From Mycolicibacterium arenosum (GTDB taxonomy: Bacteria; Actinomycetota; Actinomycetes; Mycobacteriales; Mycobacteriaceae), in contig NZ_JANDBD010000008.1 of NCBI RefSeq assembly GCF_024320865.1, positions 186,001-250,000 of the forward strand: DNA of 64,000 nucleotides, given 5' to 3'. Position numbers and translations under genes: made by a program. The notes under the pieces are model-generated. The model worked only from the letters and a program-made list of their open reading frames with translations. It was not told where the DNA came from and did not search any database. Shown here piece by piece: positions 43,432 through 52,205 of the stretch; position 1 is the first letter of the stretch; the number at the start of each line of letters is the position of its first letter.

Positions 43432-43444
43432 ACCAAACCTTGGT
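43432..43444 (+). promoter_or_regulatory. possible operator ACCAA-ACC-TTGGT before the double-TetR gene
   Basis: A perfect 5+5 inverted repeat 19 bp upstream of the regulator start. CAAACCTTGGTT resembles the shared CAAACRTTAGGT element with small changes, which would fit autoregulation. Confidence 0.45.
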
Positions 43445-43463
43445 TCGGCTGGACGGGAGCGCG

Positions 43464-44741
43464 ATGACGGTGTCCGCTGGCAAGAGCGTGGCCGCCGACG
43501 ACACCACCCGCAGGGCCGAGGTGCTCGAGATCGCCGCGTCCCTCATCGCCACCTCCGGACTCCGCACGTCGATGCACGACATCGCCGGAGCGGCCGGCAT
43601 TCAGACCGGCAGCCTGTATCACCACTTCGACAGCAAGGAAGCACTTCTCGTCGAGTTGCTGCGGGGCTACCACACGGATCTCGACCGGTTGGCCGAACGC
43701 ACCCTCGCCACCCTCGACGACCCCGCTGCACGGCCGGGTTTCGCCCGGATCGCAGCGTTGGGCGGCGAGATCGCGCATTGCGCCGTGACACATCGTGCCG
43801 CCATTCAGATCTCGATGTACGAGACGCCGAGCAGCAATCCCGAGCTGATCGAATGGACCCAGCGTCGGCCCGCCGCCATACTCGAAGCGATGTACCAGAC
43901 GCTGCGGGCGGCGCGCTGGGCCGGCTATCTGAAACCCGACATCGATCTGCGCGTGCTGGCCGACCGCATCTGCCAGACGATGCTGCGGACCGGCCTCGAC
44001 GTCATGCGGCACAACGCCGCCACCGAGCAGATCGCCACGCTGTCCTGCCGAATCATCCTGGAGGGCTTGGCCACCGACCGACCGTCCGACACCGAACTGG
44101 ACTCATCGGCGGCGTTCCGGGCGGCCGACGCAGCCATCACAGGCTGGACCGAGGACGACGAGCCGGAGAACGACAAGGTCGCCCGTATTCGCGCGGTCGC
44201 GCGCAAGGAGTTCGGCCGCCGCGGCTACGAGGGAACCACGGTGCGGGACATCGCCGCCGCCGCGGGCATCGGCCACGGCACGGTGTTCCGCCTCATCGGG
44301 TCCAAGGACGAACTCCTGGCGTCCGTGGTGAACTCGTTCGGCGAGAAGGTCGAGGCGGGCTCCCGCCAGGTGCTGCGGACGGATTCGACAGCGCTCGAAA
44401 AACTCGACGCACTGAGCTGGCTCAACATCAACGCACTCGACCGGTTCGGCGACGAGTTCCGCATCCAACTGGCGTGGATGCGCCAGATCCCGCCCGACGC
44501 ACCCAATCCCAGCGTCGACTTCCCCGTTCGGCTCAAGCAGACCAGGAGCCTGCTCGCCAAGGAGATCAAGGCGGGCGCGATCAAGGTCGACGATGTCCCG
44601 ACCGAGATGCTGGCGCGCTGCGTCATCGGCTTGCAGTGGATCCCGGAGAACATCCTGCGCGAGGTCGGGGCCCGCGCGGCGCTCGTCCACGTCCGCGACA
44701 CTCTGCTACGCGGGGTTGTCGCGGGTTCTATCGCGTCGTGA
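43464..44741 (+). CDS. regulator with two TetR units (Mce3R-like architecture)
   Basis: A 425-residue protein made of two consecutive TetR modules. The first helix-turn-helix is MHDIAGAAGIQTGSLYHHFDSKEALLVEL (about residues 35-63) and the second VRDIAAAAGIGHGTVFRLIGSKDELLASV (about residues 260-288), each followed by a helical ligand domain. Mce3R of M. tuberculosis is a known double-TetR repressor of similar length. The ATG has GACGGGAGCG just upstream. It diverges from one P450 gene and converges with another (14-bp overlap), and is the natural candidate to read the CAAACRTTAGGT sites. Confidence 0.9.
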   Translation: MTVSAGKSVAADDTTRRAEVLEIAASLIATSGLRTSMHDIAGAAGIQTGSLYHHFDSKEALLVELLRGYHTDLDRLAERTLATLDDPAARPGFARIAALGGEIAHCAVTHRAAIQISMYETPSSNPELIEWTQRRPAAILEAMYQTLRAARWAGYLKPDIDLRVLADRICQTMLRTGLDVMRHNAATEQIATLSCRIILEGLATDRPSDTELDSSAAFRAADAAITGWTEDDEPENDKVARIRAVARKEFGRRGYEGTTVRDIAAAAGIGHGTVFRLIGSKDELLASVVNSFGEKVEAGSRQVLRTDSTALEKLDALSWLNINALDRFGDEFRIQLAWMRQIPPDAPNPSVDFPVRLKQTRSLLAKEIKAGAIKVDDVPTEMLARCVIGLQWIPENILREVGARAALVHVRDTLLRGVVAGSIAS

Positions 44742-45921
44742 TCGGCAGCGTCGCCCACCCTCGCACGCTGGCCGTGTGCGCCTTGGCCGCCCCGGCGTAG
44801 TCGACGTCCCACTCCGGCCATCGCCTCAGAAGCTCCTCCAACGCGACGCGCGCCTGCATGCGGGCCAGCGACGAGCCGAGACAGAAGTGCAGACCCTGCC
44901 CGAAGCTGAGATGGCCGCCCCTGCGGTGGATGTCGAACCTCTCGCCGCCCGGGAAGTGGGATTCGTCGCGGTTGGCGGATCCGTTGAGCAGCAACATGAT
45001 CGAGCCCTCGGCGATGGACTGGCCGAGGCACTCGGTGTCGTGGGCGACGTAGCGCGCCTGTACCGGTGACGGTGCCTCGAAGCGCAGCACCTCCTCGACG
45101 GCGCCGGGGATCAGCTCCGGGTCGGCCACCAGCTCGCGGCGCTGATCCGGGTGTTCGGCCAGCAGCTGACACGCGAACCCGATCAGCCGCGTCGTCGTCT
45201 CGTTACCGGCACCCGCGACCATGCTGGTGTAGGTCAATACCTCGGTGCGCGTGAGCTTGCGCAGTCCGTCGTCGTCCTCGATCTCCGCGTTGAGCAGCTG
45301 GGTCATCAGGTCGTCGGACGGGTGATCGGCGCGCCAGTCGATGTAGTCGGCGAACAGCTGATACGCCTGCTCGAACGACCCCTCGGCGACGACGTACTCC
45401 CCCTCCTTCAGATCGATGGCGGAGTTCGTGGTGTCCCGAATCAACTGCTGCCCCTGCTCGGGAATGCCGAGCAGGTACCCGATGGTGCGCATCGGGATCA
45501 GCGCGCCGAGGTCGGCGATGACGTCGAATCCGCCCGCCCCCACCAGCGGATCGAGCGCCCGCACGCAGAACTGGCGGGTCAACGGCTCGATGGCCGCCAT
45601 CCGACGCGGGGTGAACACCTTCGACAGCAGCCGCCGGTGCAGGTCGTGCAGCGGCGGGTCCTCGAAGAGGATGACGCCCGGTGGCACGGCGAAGCCGCTC
45701 TTGATGACGTCCATCGTCGTGCCACGGCCGGACCGGTAGGTCTGCCAGTTCGGCAACTCGCGCGCGACGTCGTCGTAACGACTCAGCGCGTAGAAGTCGT
45801 GGCGCTCGTTGTAGTACAGCGGCGCCTCCTCACGCATCCGCCGCCACACCGGGTACGGATCGTCGTCGATCACGAAGTCGAACGGATCGTAATACAGGTC
45901 AACGGTTTTCGGGTCCGTCAC
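44728..45921 (-). CDS. cytochrome P450
   Basis: A 397-residue P450 starting at GTG. It has VAGAGNETTTRLIG near residue 245 (oxygen-binding helix), EEVLRFEAPSPVQ (ExxR) near residue 285, and FGQGLHFCLGSSLAR near residue 345 with the haem cysteine. It is the third gene of the operon LLM - DapB-like - P450 (11 bp after the DapB-like gene). The second P450 of the cluster; it differs clearly from the first in sequence. Confidence 0.92.
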   Translation of the reverse strand: MTDPKTVDLYYDPFDFVIDDDPYPVWRRMREEAPLYYNERHDFYALSRYDDVARELPNWQTYRSGRGTTMDVIKSGFAVPPGVILFEDPPLHDLHRRLLSKVFTPRRMAAIEPLTRQFCVRALDPLVGAGGFDVIADLGALIPMRTIGYLLGIPEQGQQLIRDTTNSAIDLKEGEYVVAEGSFEQAYQLFADYIDWRADHPSDDLMTQLLNAEIEDDDGLRKLTRTEVLTYTSMVAGAGNETTTRLIGFACQLLAEHPDQRRELVADPELIPGAVEEVLRFEAPSPVQARYVAHDTECLGQSIAEGSIMLLLNGSANRDESHFPGGERFDIHRRGGHLSFGQGLHFCLGSSLARMQARVALEELLRRWPEWDVDYAGAAKAHTASVRGWATLPITTR

Positions 45922-45932
45922 GTCGATTCCCC

Positions 45933-47006
45933 CTACTCGAACGCGTGTCGCGGCAGTGTCGTCGGAATGTCCAGCGAACTGAGCAGACCCGCCGGGGCGT
46001 CGACGACGTAGGGCACCGCATTGACCGCCCGCATCGCCGTGGCGGCCATCGCCGCGTGCCCCGCCGCGTGGCCCTCGGCCGCTCCCATCGTCATGGCGCA
46101 GTGGATGTCGGGTTCACCTTCGATGTCGACACGATAGGTCGCGTCGCAGTCCGAGGTGAGCCAGTTCGGCGCGACGTCTCGAGACATCCGGATGATGTGC
46201 TCGATGACGATGGCCTCGCGACCGTTCACCACCCCGGCCGCCCTGGTGCGCACCGCGCCGCAGGTCCCGGCCGGGATGGTGCCGAACGCCACCTCGATGT
46301 CGCGATGCGTCACCTCGCGATCGAGTGTTCCGTTGATCTCCTCGATCTGCACACCGAGCCCCTTCGCGATGAGGTGAATCGGTGCCTTCCAGGCCATTTC
46401 GATGAAGCCGGGCGTCTTCAGCATCGGCTCGAAGTCGAGCGGCCTGGCGAAACCCATCCCGTCCATCATCACGTCGGCCACCGGGTAGTGGTCGTTGAGT
46501 GCGATCTCGGTGGCGGTCACGGTGCGGATGTTCTTCGACTGCGTCGTCATCAGCAGGGCGAGCTGGTCGGATGCGAAGCCGGGGAAGATGCCCGAGGCGT
46601 AGAACGACGCGTCGCCTGCGCGGGCCGCCGCGTCGAGCTGATCCCGCCACTCCGTGGCGAAGTACGACGGCGGGTACACCAGGCTGGTGGTCGACGTGGA
46701 CAGGACGTTGATGCCGGCCCCCAGCAGCTTCAGGTAGTCGGGAACCGCGCCCGCGTCGCGTTCCGGGCCGCTCGCGGCGTACACCACGGCATCCGGTGCG
46801 AGGGCGATGAGGGCGTCGGCGTCGTTGGTCGCGGTGATCCCGATCGCCTCGATTCCCGCCAACTCACCCGCATCCCTACCGACCTTGTCCGGCGAATGAA
46901 CCCAGACACCAACGAGTTCGAGATCGGGACGTCGGTGTACCGCGTCGATCGCGATGGAGCCGACGCCTCCGGTCGACCAGACGATCACTCGGGCGGGTGT
47001 TGCCAC
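45933..47006 (-). CDS. DapB-like NAD(P)-binding oxidoreductase
   Basis: A 357-residue protein with an N-terminal Rossmann fold like dihydrodipicolinate reductase (RVIVWSTGGVGSIAIDAVHRRPDLELVGVW, residues 6-35; DALIALAPDAVVYAASG near residue 75). It is not expected to act in lysine synthesis, since it lacks the DapB KHHxxK-type motif; this subfamily is common in mycobacterial catabolic clusters. The GTG before ATPARV is preceded by AGAGGAAC and matches the start of its paralogue at 49147. Middle gene of an operon with a luciferase-like monooxygenase and a P450. Confidence 0.85.
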   Translation of the reverse strand: MATPARVIVWSTGGVGSIAIDAVHRRPDLELVGVWVHSPDKVGRDAGELAGIEAIGITATNDADALIALAPDAVVYAASGPERDAGAVPDYLKLLGAGINVLSTSTTSLVYPPSYFATEWRDQLDAAARAGDASFYASGIFPGFASDQLALLMTTQSKNIRTVTATEIALNDHYPVADVMMDGMGFARPLDFEPMLKTPGFIEMAWKAPIHLIAKGLGVQIEEINGTLDREVTHRDIEVAFGTIPAGTCGAVRTRAAGVVNGREAIVIEHIIRMSRDVAPNWLTSDCDATYRVDIEGEPDIHCAMTMGAAEGHAAGHAAMAATAMRAVNAVPYVVDAPAGLLSSLDIPTTLPRHAFE

Positions 47007-47017
47007 GTATGTTCCTC

Positions 47018-48001
47018 TCAGGTTCGGGACTGTTCGACTGCGGCGACTGCGGAGACTGCGGTGTCGAGGTACCGCCACGCAACGGCCGGGTCGATCCCCC
47101 CGCACAGCGGATGCAGGGGCAGCGGGCGGCCGGCGCGGACGACGTCGGCCGCGTCGGCCGGCGTCAGGATGCGGTACGGTCCGTCGGCCGCCCGCAGTGC
47201 CGGCACGTCGTCGGCCCGCGTGATGCTCGCAATCGAATCGTCGCCGTGTCGGTAGGCCGCCGCCATCCGCGCGTCGTGCAGTAGATGCGGCCCGAGTTCG
47301 TCCCAGGCAGCACCGACGTCGTCGGCGACGAATACCGCTGTGGGAGCGCCCGGTACGGGGAACTGGACGAAACCCGGCTCCCTACCTGCGGCGCGGCACC
47401 GCTCGTCGTAATAGTCCTTGAGGTCCGGCCGATCGATCTGCGAGATGAAGCCGAGGCCGTGCGTCGCGGCCCGGCGCACCCCCGGCCGACTGCCGCCGGC
47501 GATCATCATCGGCGGCCCGGCGCTCGACGTGCCCTGTGGGGTCACGCGCACCCGACGGCCGGCAACGTCGGCGGGTTCGCCTCGGGTCAGTGCGAGCACG
47601 GCCGCGATGTATTCGTCCGCGATGCGCCCGCGCTCGCTGAAGTCGACGCCGCCGTGTTCGTACTCCTCCGGGCGGTGGCCAACCCCGAACGCGTAGGACA
47701 CCCGACCGCGGCTGATCAGATCCAGCACGTTGATCTCCTCGGCAAGTCGCACCGGATCACACAGCGGAATCGGCACCGCGGCAATAAGTATCGCGAGCGA
47801 CGTTGTCCTTGCGGCGATCGCCGAGGCCAGTATCAACGGCGTGGGCAGGTGGCCGTCCTCGGTGCCGTGGTGCTCGGACAGCACCGTCAGCACCGCGCCC
47901 CTGGACTCCGCCCATCCGCACATGTCGATCGCCGCCGCGTACAGGTCGGCAGCGGGTCCAGCCCAGTCGGGGGCACGCATGTCGAACCGCAGCGTCAGCA
48001 C
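47018..48001 (-). CDS. luciferase-like (F420/FMN-dependent) monooxygenase
   Basis: A 327-residue LLM-fold protein starting at GTG. Features are TVLSEHHGTEDGHLPTPLILASAIAARTTSLAI near residue 40, RGRVSYAFGVGHRPEEY near residue 100, and GPPMMIAGGSRPGVRRAATHGLGF near residue 162, typical of the bacterial luciferase family. In mycobacteria such proteins use F420 or FMNH2. First gene of its operon; TAGGTT of the shared element lies only 7 bases before the GTG, so the transcript may be leaderless. Confidence 0.87.
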   Translation of the reverse strand: MLTLRFDMRAPDWAGPAADLYAAAIDMCGWAESRGAVLTVLSEHHGTEDGHLPTPLILASAIAARTTSLAILIAAVPIPLCDPVRLAEEINVLDLISRGRVSYAFGVGHRPEEYEHGGVDFSERGRIADEYIAAVLALTRGEPADVAGRRVRVTPQGTSSAGPPMMIAGGSRPGVRRAATHGLGFISQIDRPDLKDYYDERCRAAGREPGFVQFPVPGAPTAVFVADDVGAAWDELGPHLLHDARMAAAYRHGDDSIASITRADDVPALRAADGPYRILTPADAADVVRAGRPLPLHPLCGGIDPAVAWRYLDTAVSAVAAVEQSRT

Positions 48002-48007
48002 GCCCTC

Positions 48008-48022
48008 AACCTAACGTTTGTT
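48008..48022 (-). promoter_or_regulatory. shared element AACCTAACGTTTGTT (CAAACGTTAGGTT on the gene strand)
   Basis: This 15-mer is identical to the one before the P450 gene at 43321-43335; even the next two bases agree. It ends 6 bp from the luciferase-like gene start and contains a -10-like TAGGTT. Confidence 0.7.
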
Positions 48023-48098
48023 CTTCGATGTGGAAAGGGCCGACACGTCCGCACTGCACCCCTTGACCGCTTAGCGGGCTCCCTGCTAGCTTGCGGAT

Positions 48099-48110
48099 CA
48101 AACATTAGGT
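48099..48110 (+). promoter_or_regulatory. shared element CAAACATTAGGT before the AveC-like gene
   Basis: It differs by one base from CAAACGTTAGGT found at the two other promoters of the cluster and has the same orientation and close spacing to the start codon (6 bases to TTG). Confidence 0.6.
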
Positions 48111-48116
48111 ACGAGG

Positions 48117-49128
48117 TTGACCACTGCATCGGCGACGGACACCCGCCAACGGCGCGGGCGTGTCGGATGGGTCGCGCTCGCAGCCGCTTTCGGCGTGTTC
48201 GCCATCGTCGCGCTACTGAACATGGAGACCGGGCTGCACGGCGATCCCCGGACCGTCAACCCCGACCCGCAGTACGCACAGCGCCCCGGCTTCCTCGGTG
48301 TCACCAACTGGCCTCTGGTCACGAGTGCGATGTCGGTGGCCGTCACCATCGGCTTCTTCGGGGTGGTGGGCTGGTGGTCCGTCCGCGAACGCAGGGCGCA
48401 CTGGGCGTTGATCGTCGGCATCGCCGGACTGTGCGCGGGAGCTCTCGACCCGCTGGCCAACTGGGCCACGTTCGCGGTCTTCGACGCCCGCGTCGCCCAC
48501 TTTCCGCTGTCGTGGCCGTATTTCAACATCTCGCCACTACTCGAACCCCACCCTGTCGTTTCTCGGCGGATACGCCAGCTACTACGTCCTGACCGGTGTC
48601 GGCCTGCTGTCGATATACCGGCGCGTCGTGGAGCCGCACGTGAAGCCGGGCGGGCATCGCCGTCTCGCGGTGTTCGCCACCGGGTTCGTGGTCGGCCTGC
48701 CCGTCAACGCGCTCATGCAGTTCCTGTGGCTGAAGGTCGACCTGTTCGTCTACACGCAAGCCGCCGGACCGGTGCTCGACGTCGCAGGCAGGCAGCTGCC
48801 GCTGTACATGGTGATCTACGACAGCTTCCTGTTCGCCGTGGTGGCCGTCCTCTGCGTGCCCGACGACCGCGGTCGGCCCGCGTTCGTCGCGCGTGTCGCC
48901 CAACGCCTCCCCATCGTCGGAGGACCGCCGACCACCCCTCGACTGCTGGCGGTGGCGATCGCCGTGCTGATGACCGCCGTCGCGGTGCCGATCGCGGTGT
49001 TCAGCCTGCTGCGCGTCGGCGGCTTCGCCACGCCGTCCTACGACGAGTACCCCTACCCCGCCGTGAAGGTCTACGACCCGTACGGCGATCTGGAGCGCGC
49101 GGGCAAGCCGGGCCCGTTCTATCGGTAA
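48117..49128 (+). pseudogene. polytopic membrane protein (AveC-like), frameshifted
   Basis: Two frames together give a protein of about 336 residues. The first frame (TTG start, MTTASATDTRQRRGRVGWVALAAAFG...) runs well to PYFNISPLLEP, and the second continues TLSFLGGYASYYVLTGVGLLS to YDPYGDLERAGKPGPFYR. Removing one C from the run CCCC at 48546-48549 restores a single frame of exactly 337 codons. Several transmembrane helices are present. I recall mycobacterial proteins annotated as AveC-family spirocyclases with this kind of ending, but this is weak. The lesion may be a sequencing error, a true mutation, or a slippage site. It lies 18 bp before a DapB-like gene. Confidence 0.7.
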
Positions 49129-49146
49129 CCAACGGAGGAGAGCGAT

Positions 49147-50244
49147 ATGAGTCAGCAGCGCGTAGTCGTCTGGGCGACAGGCGGGATCGGCGCGATCGCC
49201 ATCCGCGCCATTCAGCATCGCCCCGATCTCGAACTCGTGGGCGTGTGGGTGCATTCCGAGGACAAGGTCGGCACGGACGCGGGAGTGCTAGCGGGGGGCG
49301 ATCCGATCGGCGTCGCGGCGACCAACGACGCGGACGCGCTGATCGCCTTGCGACCGGACTGCGTCATCTACGCGGCCAGCGGCCCCGAACGGGATGCCGG
49401 ACACATCCCGGACTACGTGAAGTTACTGTCGGCCGGCCTGAACGTCGTGACCACCAGCACCACCCGTCTGGTCAATCCACACAACTACGAGCCCGCGGAA
49501 TGGCGGGACCAGCTTGCCGCTGCGGCGAAGCAGGGACAGGTGACGTTGTACGCCTCGGGCATCGAGCCCGGCTTCGCCGCCGACTACCTGCCGCTCGTGC
49601 TGTCCACGCAGTCGTCGCAAATCGAGACGATCCACTGCTACGAGATGGGCCTGTACGACGACTACGGCGTGCCCGACATCATGTCCGACGCACTGGGCTT
49701 CGGCCGACCCCTCGAGTACGAGCCGTGGATCAGCTTCCCCGGCGCGATCGCCGGCGAATGGCAGGGCCAGCTGCGCCTCGTCGCCGAGGCGCTTGGCGTC
49801 GAGATCGAGGAGGTCCGTGAGACATTCGATCGCGCCATCACGGAACGCACCCTCGACGTCGCGATGGGGAGGGTCGAGGCGGGCACGTGCGGGGCGTTGC
49901 GGATGCAGGCCATCGGCGTCGTCGACGGCCGCGAGGCGATCATCATCGAGCACGTCACCCGCCTGGCTCATGACGTCGCCCCCGACTGGCCGCGGGGAAT
50001 CGGCGACCTGTCCTACCGGGTGAACATCACGGGCGTACCCGATATCGACTGCACACTGGCCGCCACCCTGCGGGATCCGGCGGGGGCGGGCATCGGCGGA
50101 ATGACCTCGGGCGCTGGCGCAATGGTCGCCACGGCCATGCGCGTCCTCAACGCCGTCCCCTACGTCATGGCCGCAGAGCCGGGCCTGGTGAGCTCGGTGG
50201 AGCTGCCGCTGACGATACCCAAGGGCGCCTTCGCCGCTTCCTAA
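49147..50244 (+). CDS. DapB-like NAD(P)-binding oxidoreductase
   Basis: A 365-residue paralogue of the protein encoded at 45933-47006: both share the start VxVWxTGGxGxIAI, the segment DLELVGVWVHS and DADALIAL, and a similar C-terminal half (GTCGA, VNGREAI/VDGREAI). The Rossmann glycine motif is intact (ATGGIGAIAI, residues 10-19). A ribosome site GGAGGAG precedes the ATG. It follows the AveC-like gene on the plus strand. Two paralogues in one cluster may handle two similar intermediates or form a heteromer. Confidence 0.87.
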   Translation: MSQQRVVVWATGGIGAIAIRAIQHRPDLELVGVWVHSEDKVGTDAGVLAGGDPIGVAATNDADALIALRPDCVIYAASGPERDAGHIPDYVKLLSAGLNVVTTSTTRLVNPHNYEPAEWRDQLAAAAKQGQVTLYASGIEPGFAADYLPLVLSTQSSQIETIHCYEMGLYDDYGVPDIMSDALGFGRPLEYEPWISFPGAIAGEWQGQLRLVAEALGVEIEEVRETFDRAITERTLDVAMGRVEAGTCGALRMQAIGVVDGREAIIIEHVTRLAHDVAPDWPRGIGDLSYRVNITGVPDIDCTLAATLRDPAGAGIGGMTSGAGAMVATAMRVLNAVPYVMAAEPGLVSSVELPLTIPKGAFAAS

Positions 50245-50249
50245 GTCGG

Positions 50250-52046
50250 TCAGAACGGTGCGGTGCATTCGGTGAGCCGGTCTTCGCGGTTGCGTCGGCG
50301 CTCGGCGGCAATGGCGGCGGCGCGTTGTTGGGCGCGGGTGCGTCTTCGTTGTGGCATCCGGAGGTCGCGGCCGGGGGGCGGTTCGGTGACCGGTGCCGGG
50401 GTGTCCGGTAGTGGTGTGGTGGGGTCCCAGTTGGGGAAGTAGATCCGACTGCCCGGCGGCGCCCGGTGTTTCAGTCCGGACGGGCTCGTCCACACGATGG
50501 TGCCGTCGGCGAGCTGGTCCTCGGACCAGCCGCCCTCCCCGACCCAGAACGTCTTGAGCAGGTGATGTTTTCGGCACAGCGTGGCGATGTTGCCCGGATG
50601 GGTCAGCCCGCCGGGACGGCCGTAGGGGACGGTGTGGTCGAGGTCGGCGTACTCGGCCGGGTGATCGCAGCCGAGGAACCGACACGTCATGTCGCGGGCC
50701 CGTACGAGGCGTCGGGTCGCGATGGAGGGCCGGTAGCGCACCTCGGCGGTCAGGTCCTCCGGGGTGGCGATGGTGCGGATGGAGGCGCCCATCCGGCACA
50801 GGTCGGCCAGCAGCGCCGCGGGCAGGACGCCACCGCCGGCGACGATCGCGGTGTAGCTGCACGGGGCCGGTGTGGGTTCGGAAGTCGTTGCTGCGGATTC
50901 GGCACTCTCGAGCTCGGCGACGGAATCCATACGTTCGGGCGCGGATTCCTCGTCGAGTGGCGGCTCCGGGTGCTGATCGTCGGGCTCGTCTTCGGCGGGC
51001 CGATGGTGTTCCCAGTTGACGACCGGGTCGTCACCTACACCGTCGTCACGAGTGGGGTCGACGTCTCGGTCCGGTTCCCCGTCGCCGGGCGGCAGTTCGG
51101 GCTCTTCCTCATCCCCGGGTGGCGCTTCGTCGGTCCAGTGTTGTTCCCAGTCGTAGTCCGGGTCGTAGCGCGGCCCACCGTCATCGGGCCCGTCATCCGG
51201 GCCGTCGTCGGGTGCCTCGGGTGCCGGGCCGTCGGCGGGGTGGGGGTTGTCGGTGAGGACGAGGATCTCGAAGTGCTTACCGCGGGCGTCGGGCCCGGTG
51301 GCCGGGCAGTCCGCCGATCCGCACAGACACGGCAGGTGATCGCCGCCGGCGTTGATGATCCCGAGGGCCGCCACGCGACGCTCGCCGTGGGTGCGCGGAT
51401 CCTCGGGACACACCGATGTGGCCATGGCGTCCAGGCGGCGGTCGGTCAGCTCGGCGTCCAGGGCACTGACCCGCCCGTAGATGGATCGGGTGCCGGTGGC
51501 GTCGTCGGGTTTGCCGAACGCGATGTTCAACGATCTCTGCGCGGTGCGGAACCGGCGCACCGCGTCGGGGTCGTGGCGTTCGATCGCGGCGTCGATCGCG
51601 TCGGCGAGTTTCTGCTCGGAGTAGCCGCCCCATCGGGTGGCCACTGCGGCGAGGTCGGCGTCCACCCGGGCCAGCGCGTCGGGGTCGACGAGCTGGGTGC
51701 GCCACGACGCGGTGGTCGCGACCTTCGGGGTGATGTCGCCGAGGCGCAGCAGGTCCCCGGTCAGGGGGATCCGGTCGCGCAGGTCCAGGGCCTGATACAT
51801 CAACCCCGAGGCCGTGCGGTGGCTGACGATCAGGTCGGCGGCGATCTCGGCGGCACAGCAATCCCAGGCGTCGCAGGCCGAGCGCTCGCGGCTGCGGGCC
51901 AGGTCGGTGCCCAGCCGCCGGTCGACCAGTTCCGCGATCAGGGCCAGGCGATGCCCGGCAGCGGCGGCCTCGATCCGCGCGTACCCGGTGATCGACAGAT
52001 TCAGCGCAGCGTCATCCAACAACGCTGGATCGACGGTCTCGCACAT
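50250..52046 (-). CDS. DUF222/HNH endonuclease-like protein (13E12 repeat family)
   Basis: A 598-residue protein. The N-terminal half is a DUF222 domain (ELVDRRLGTDL, IVSHRTASGLMYQALDLRDRIPLTGDLLRLGDITPK). A long acidic, low-complexity linker of Asp/Glu/Pro repeats fills about residues 280-390. The C-terminal HNH nuclease motif is CRFLGCDHPAEYADLDHTVPYGRPGGLTHPGNIATLCRKHH near residue 490, with intact Cys, His and Asp. This family is the 13E12 repeat of mycobacteria, present in many copies and thought to be spread by a mobile process. Its activity is not established. Confidence 0.9.
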   Translation of the reverse strand: MCETVDPALLDDAALNLSITGYARIEAAAAGHRLALIAELVDRRLGTDLARSRERSACDAWDCCAAEIAADLIVSHRTASGLMYQALDLRDRIPLTGDLLRLGDITPKVATTASWRTQLVDPDALARVDADLAAVATRWGGYSEQKLADAIDAAIERHDPDAVRRFRTAQRSLNIAFGKPDDATGTRSIYGRVSALDAELTDRRLDAMATSVCPEDPRTHGERRVAALGIINAGGDHLPCLCGSADCPATGPDARGKHFEILVLTDNPHPADGPAPEAPDDGPDDGPDDGGPRYDPDYDWEQHWTDEAPPGDEEEPELPPGDGEPDRDVDPTRDDGVGDDPVVNWEHHRPAEDEPDDQHPEPPLDEESAPERMDSVAELESAESAATTSEPTPAPCSYTAIVAGGGVLPAALLADLCRMGASIRTIATPEDLTAEVRYRPSIATRRLVRARDMTCRFLGCDHPAEYADLDHTVPYGRPGGLTHPGNIATLCRKHHLLKTFWVGEGGWSEDQLADGTIVWTSPSGLKHRAPPGSRIYFPNWDPTTPLPDTPAPVTEPPPGRDLRMPQRRRTRAQQRAAAIAAERRRNREDRLTECTAPF

Positions 52047-52205
52047 ACATTCGATTATCCCCGGCCATCAGACCACCGATCAGGAAAAACTCCAGCACAG
52101 AGCCCGAGCTGTGGATGAATCCCGGACTGTGCACAACCGGCACCCGCGTACCAGAAGCTGTCGGACCCACGTGCTATGAGCTCGTGCTGGACAATCGACG
52201 TCGGC

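Noticed and set aside
42198..43463. The very long plus-strand frame that runs into the double-TetR gene.
   Set aside because: The first part is antisense to the P450 gene and has shadow composition; the regulator begins at the ATG with a ribosome site at 43464.
48117..49820. Reading the AveC-like gene as one 567-residue protein in the first frame.
   Set aside because: After PYFNISPLLEP the frame turns Arg-rich and runs as a shadow over the DapB-like gene, while the true continuation is in the next frame.
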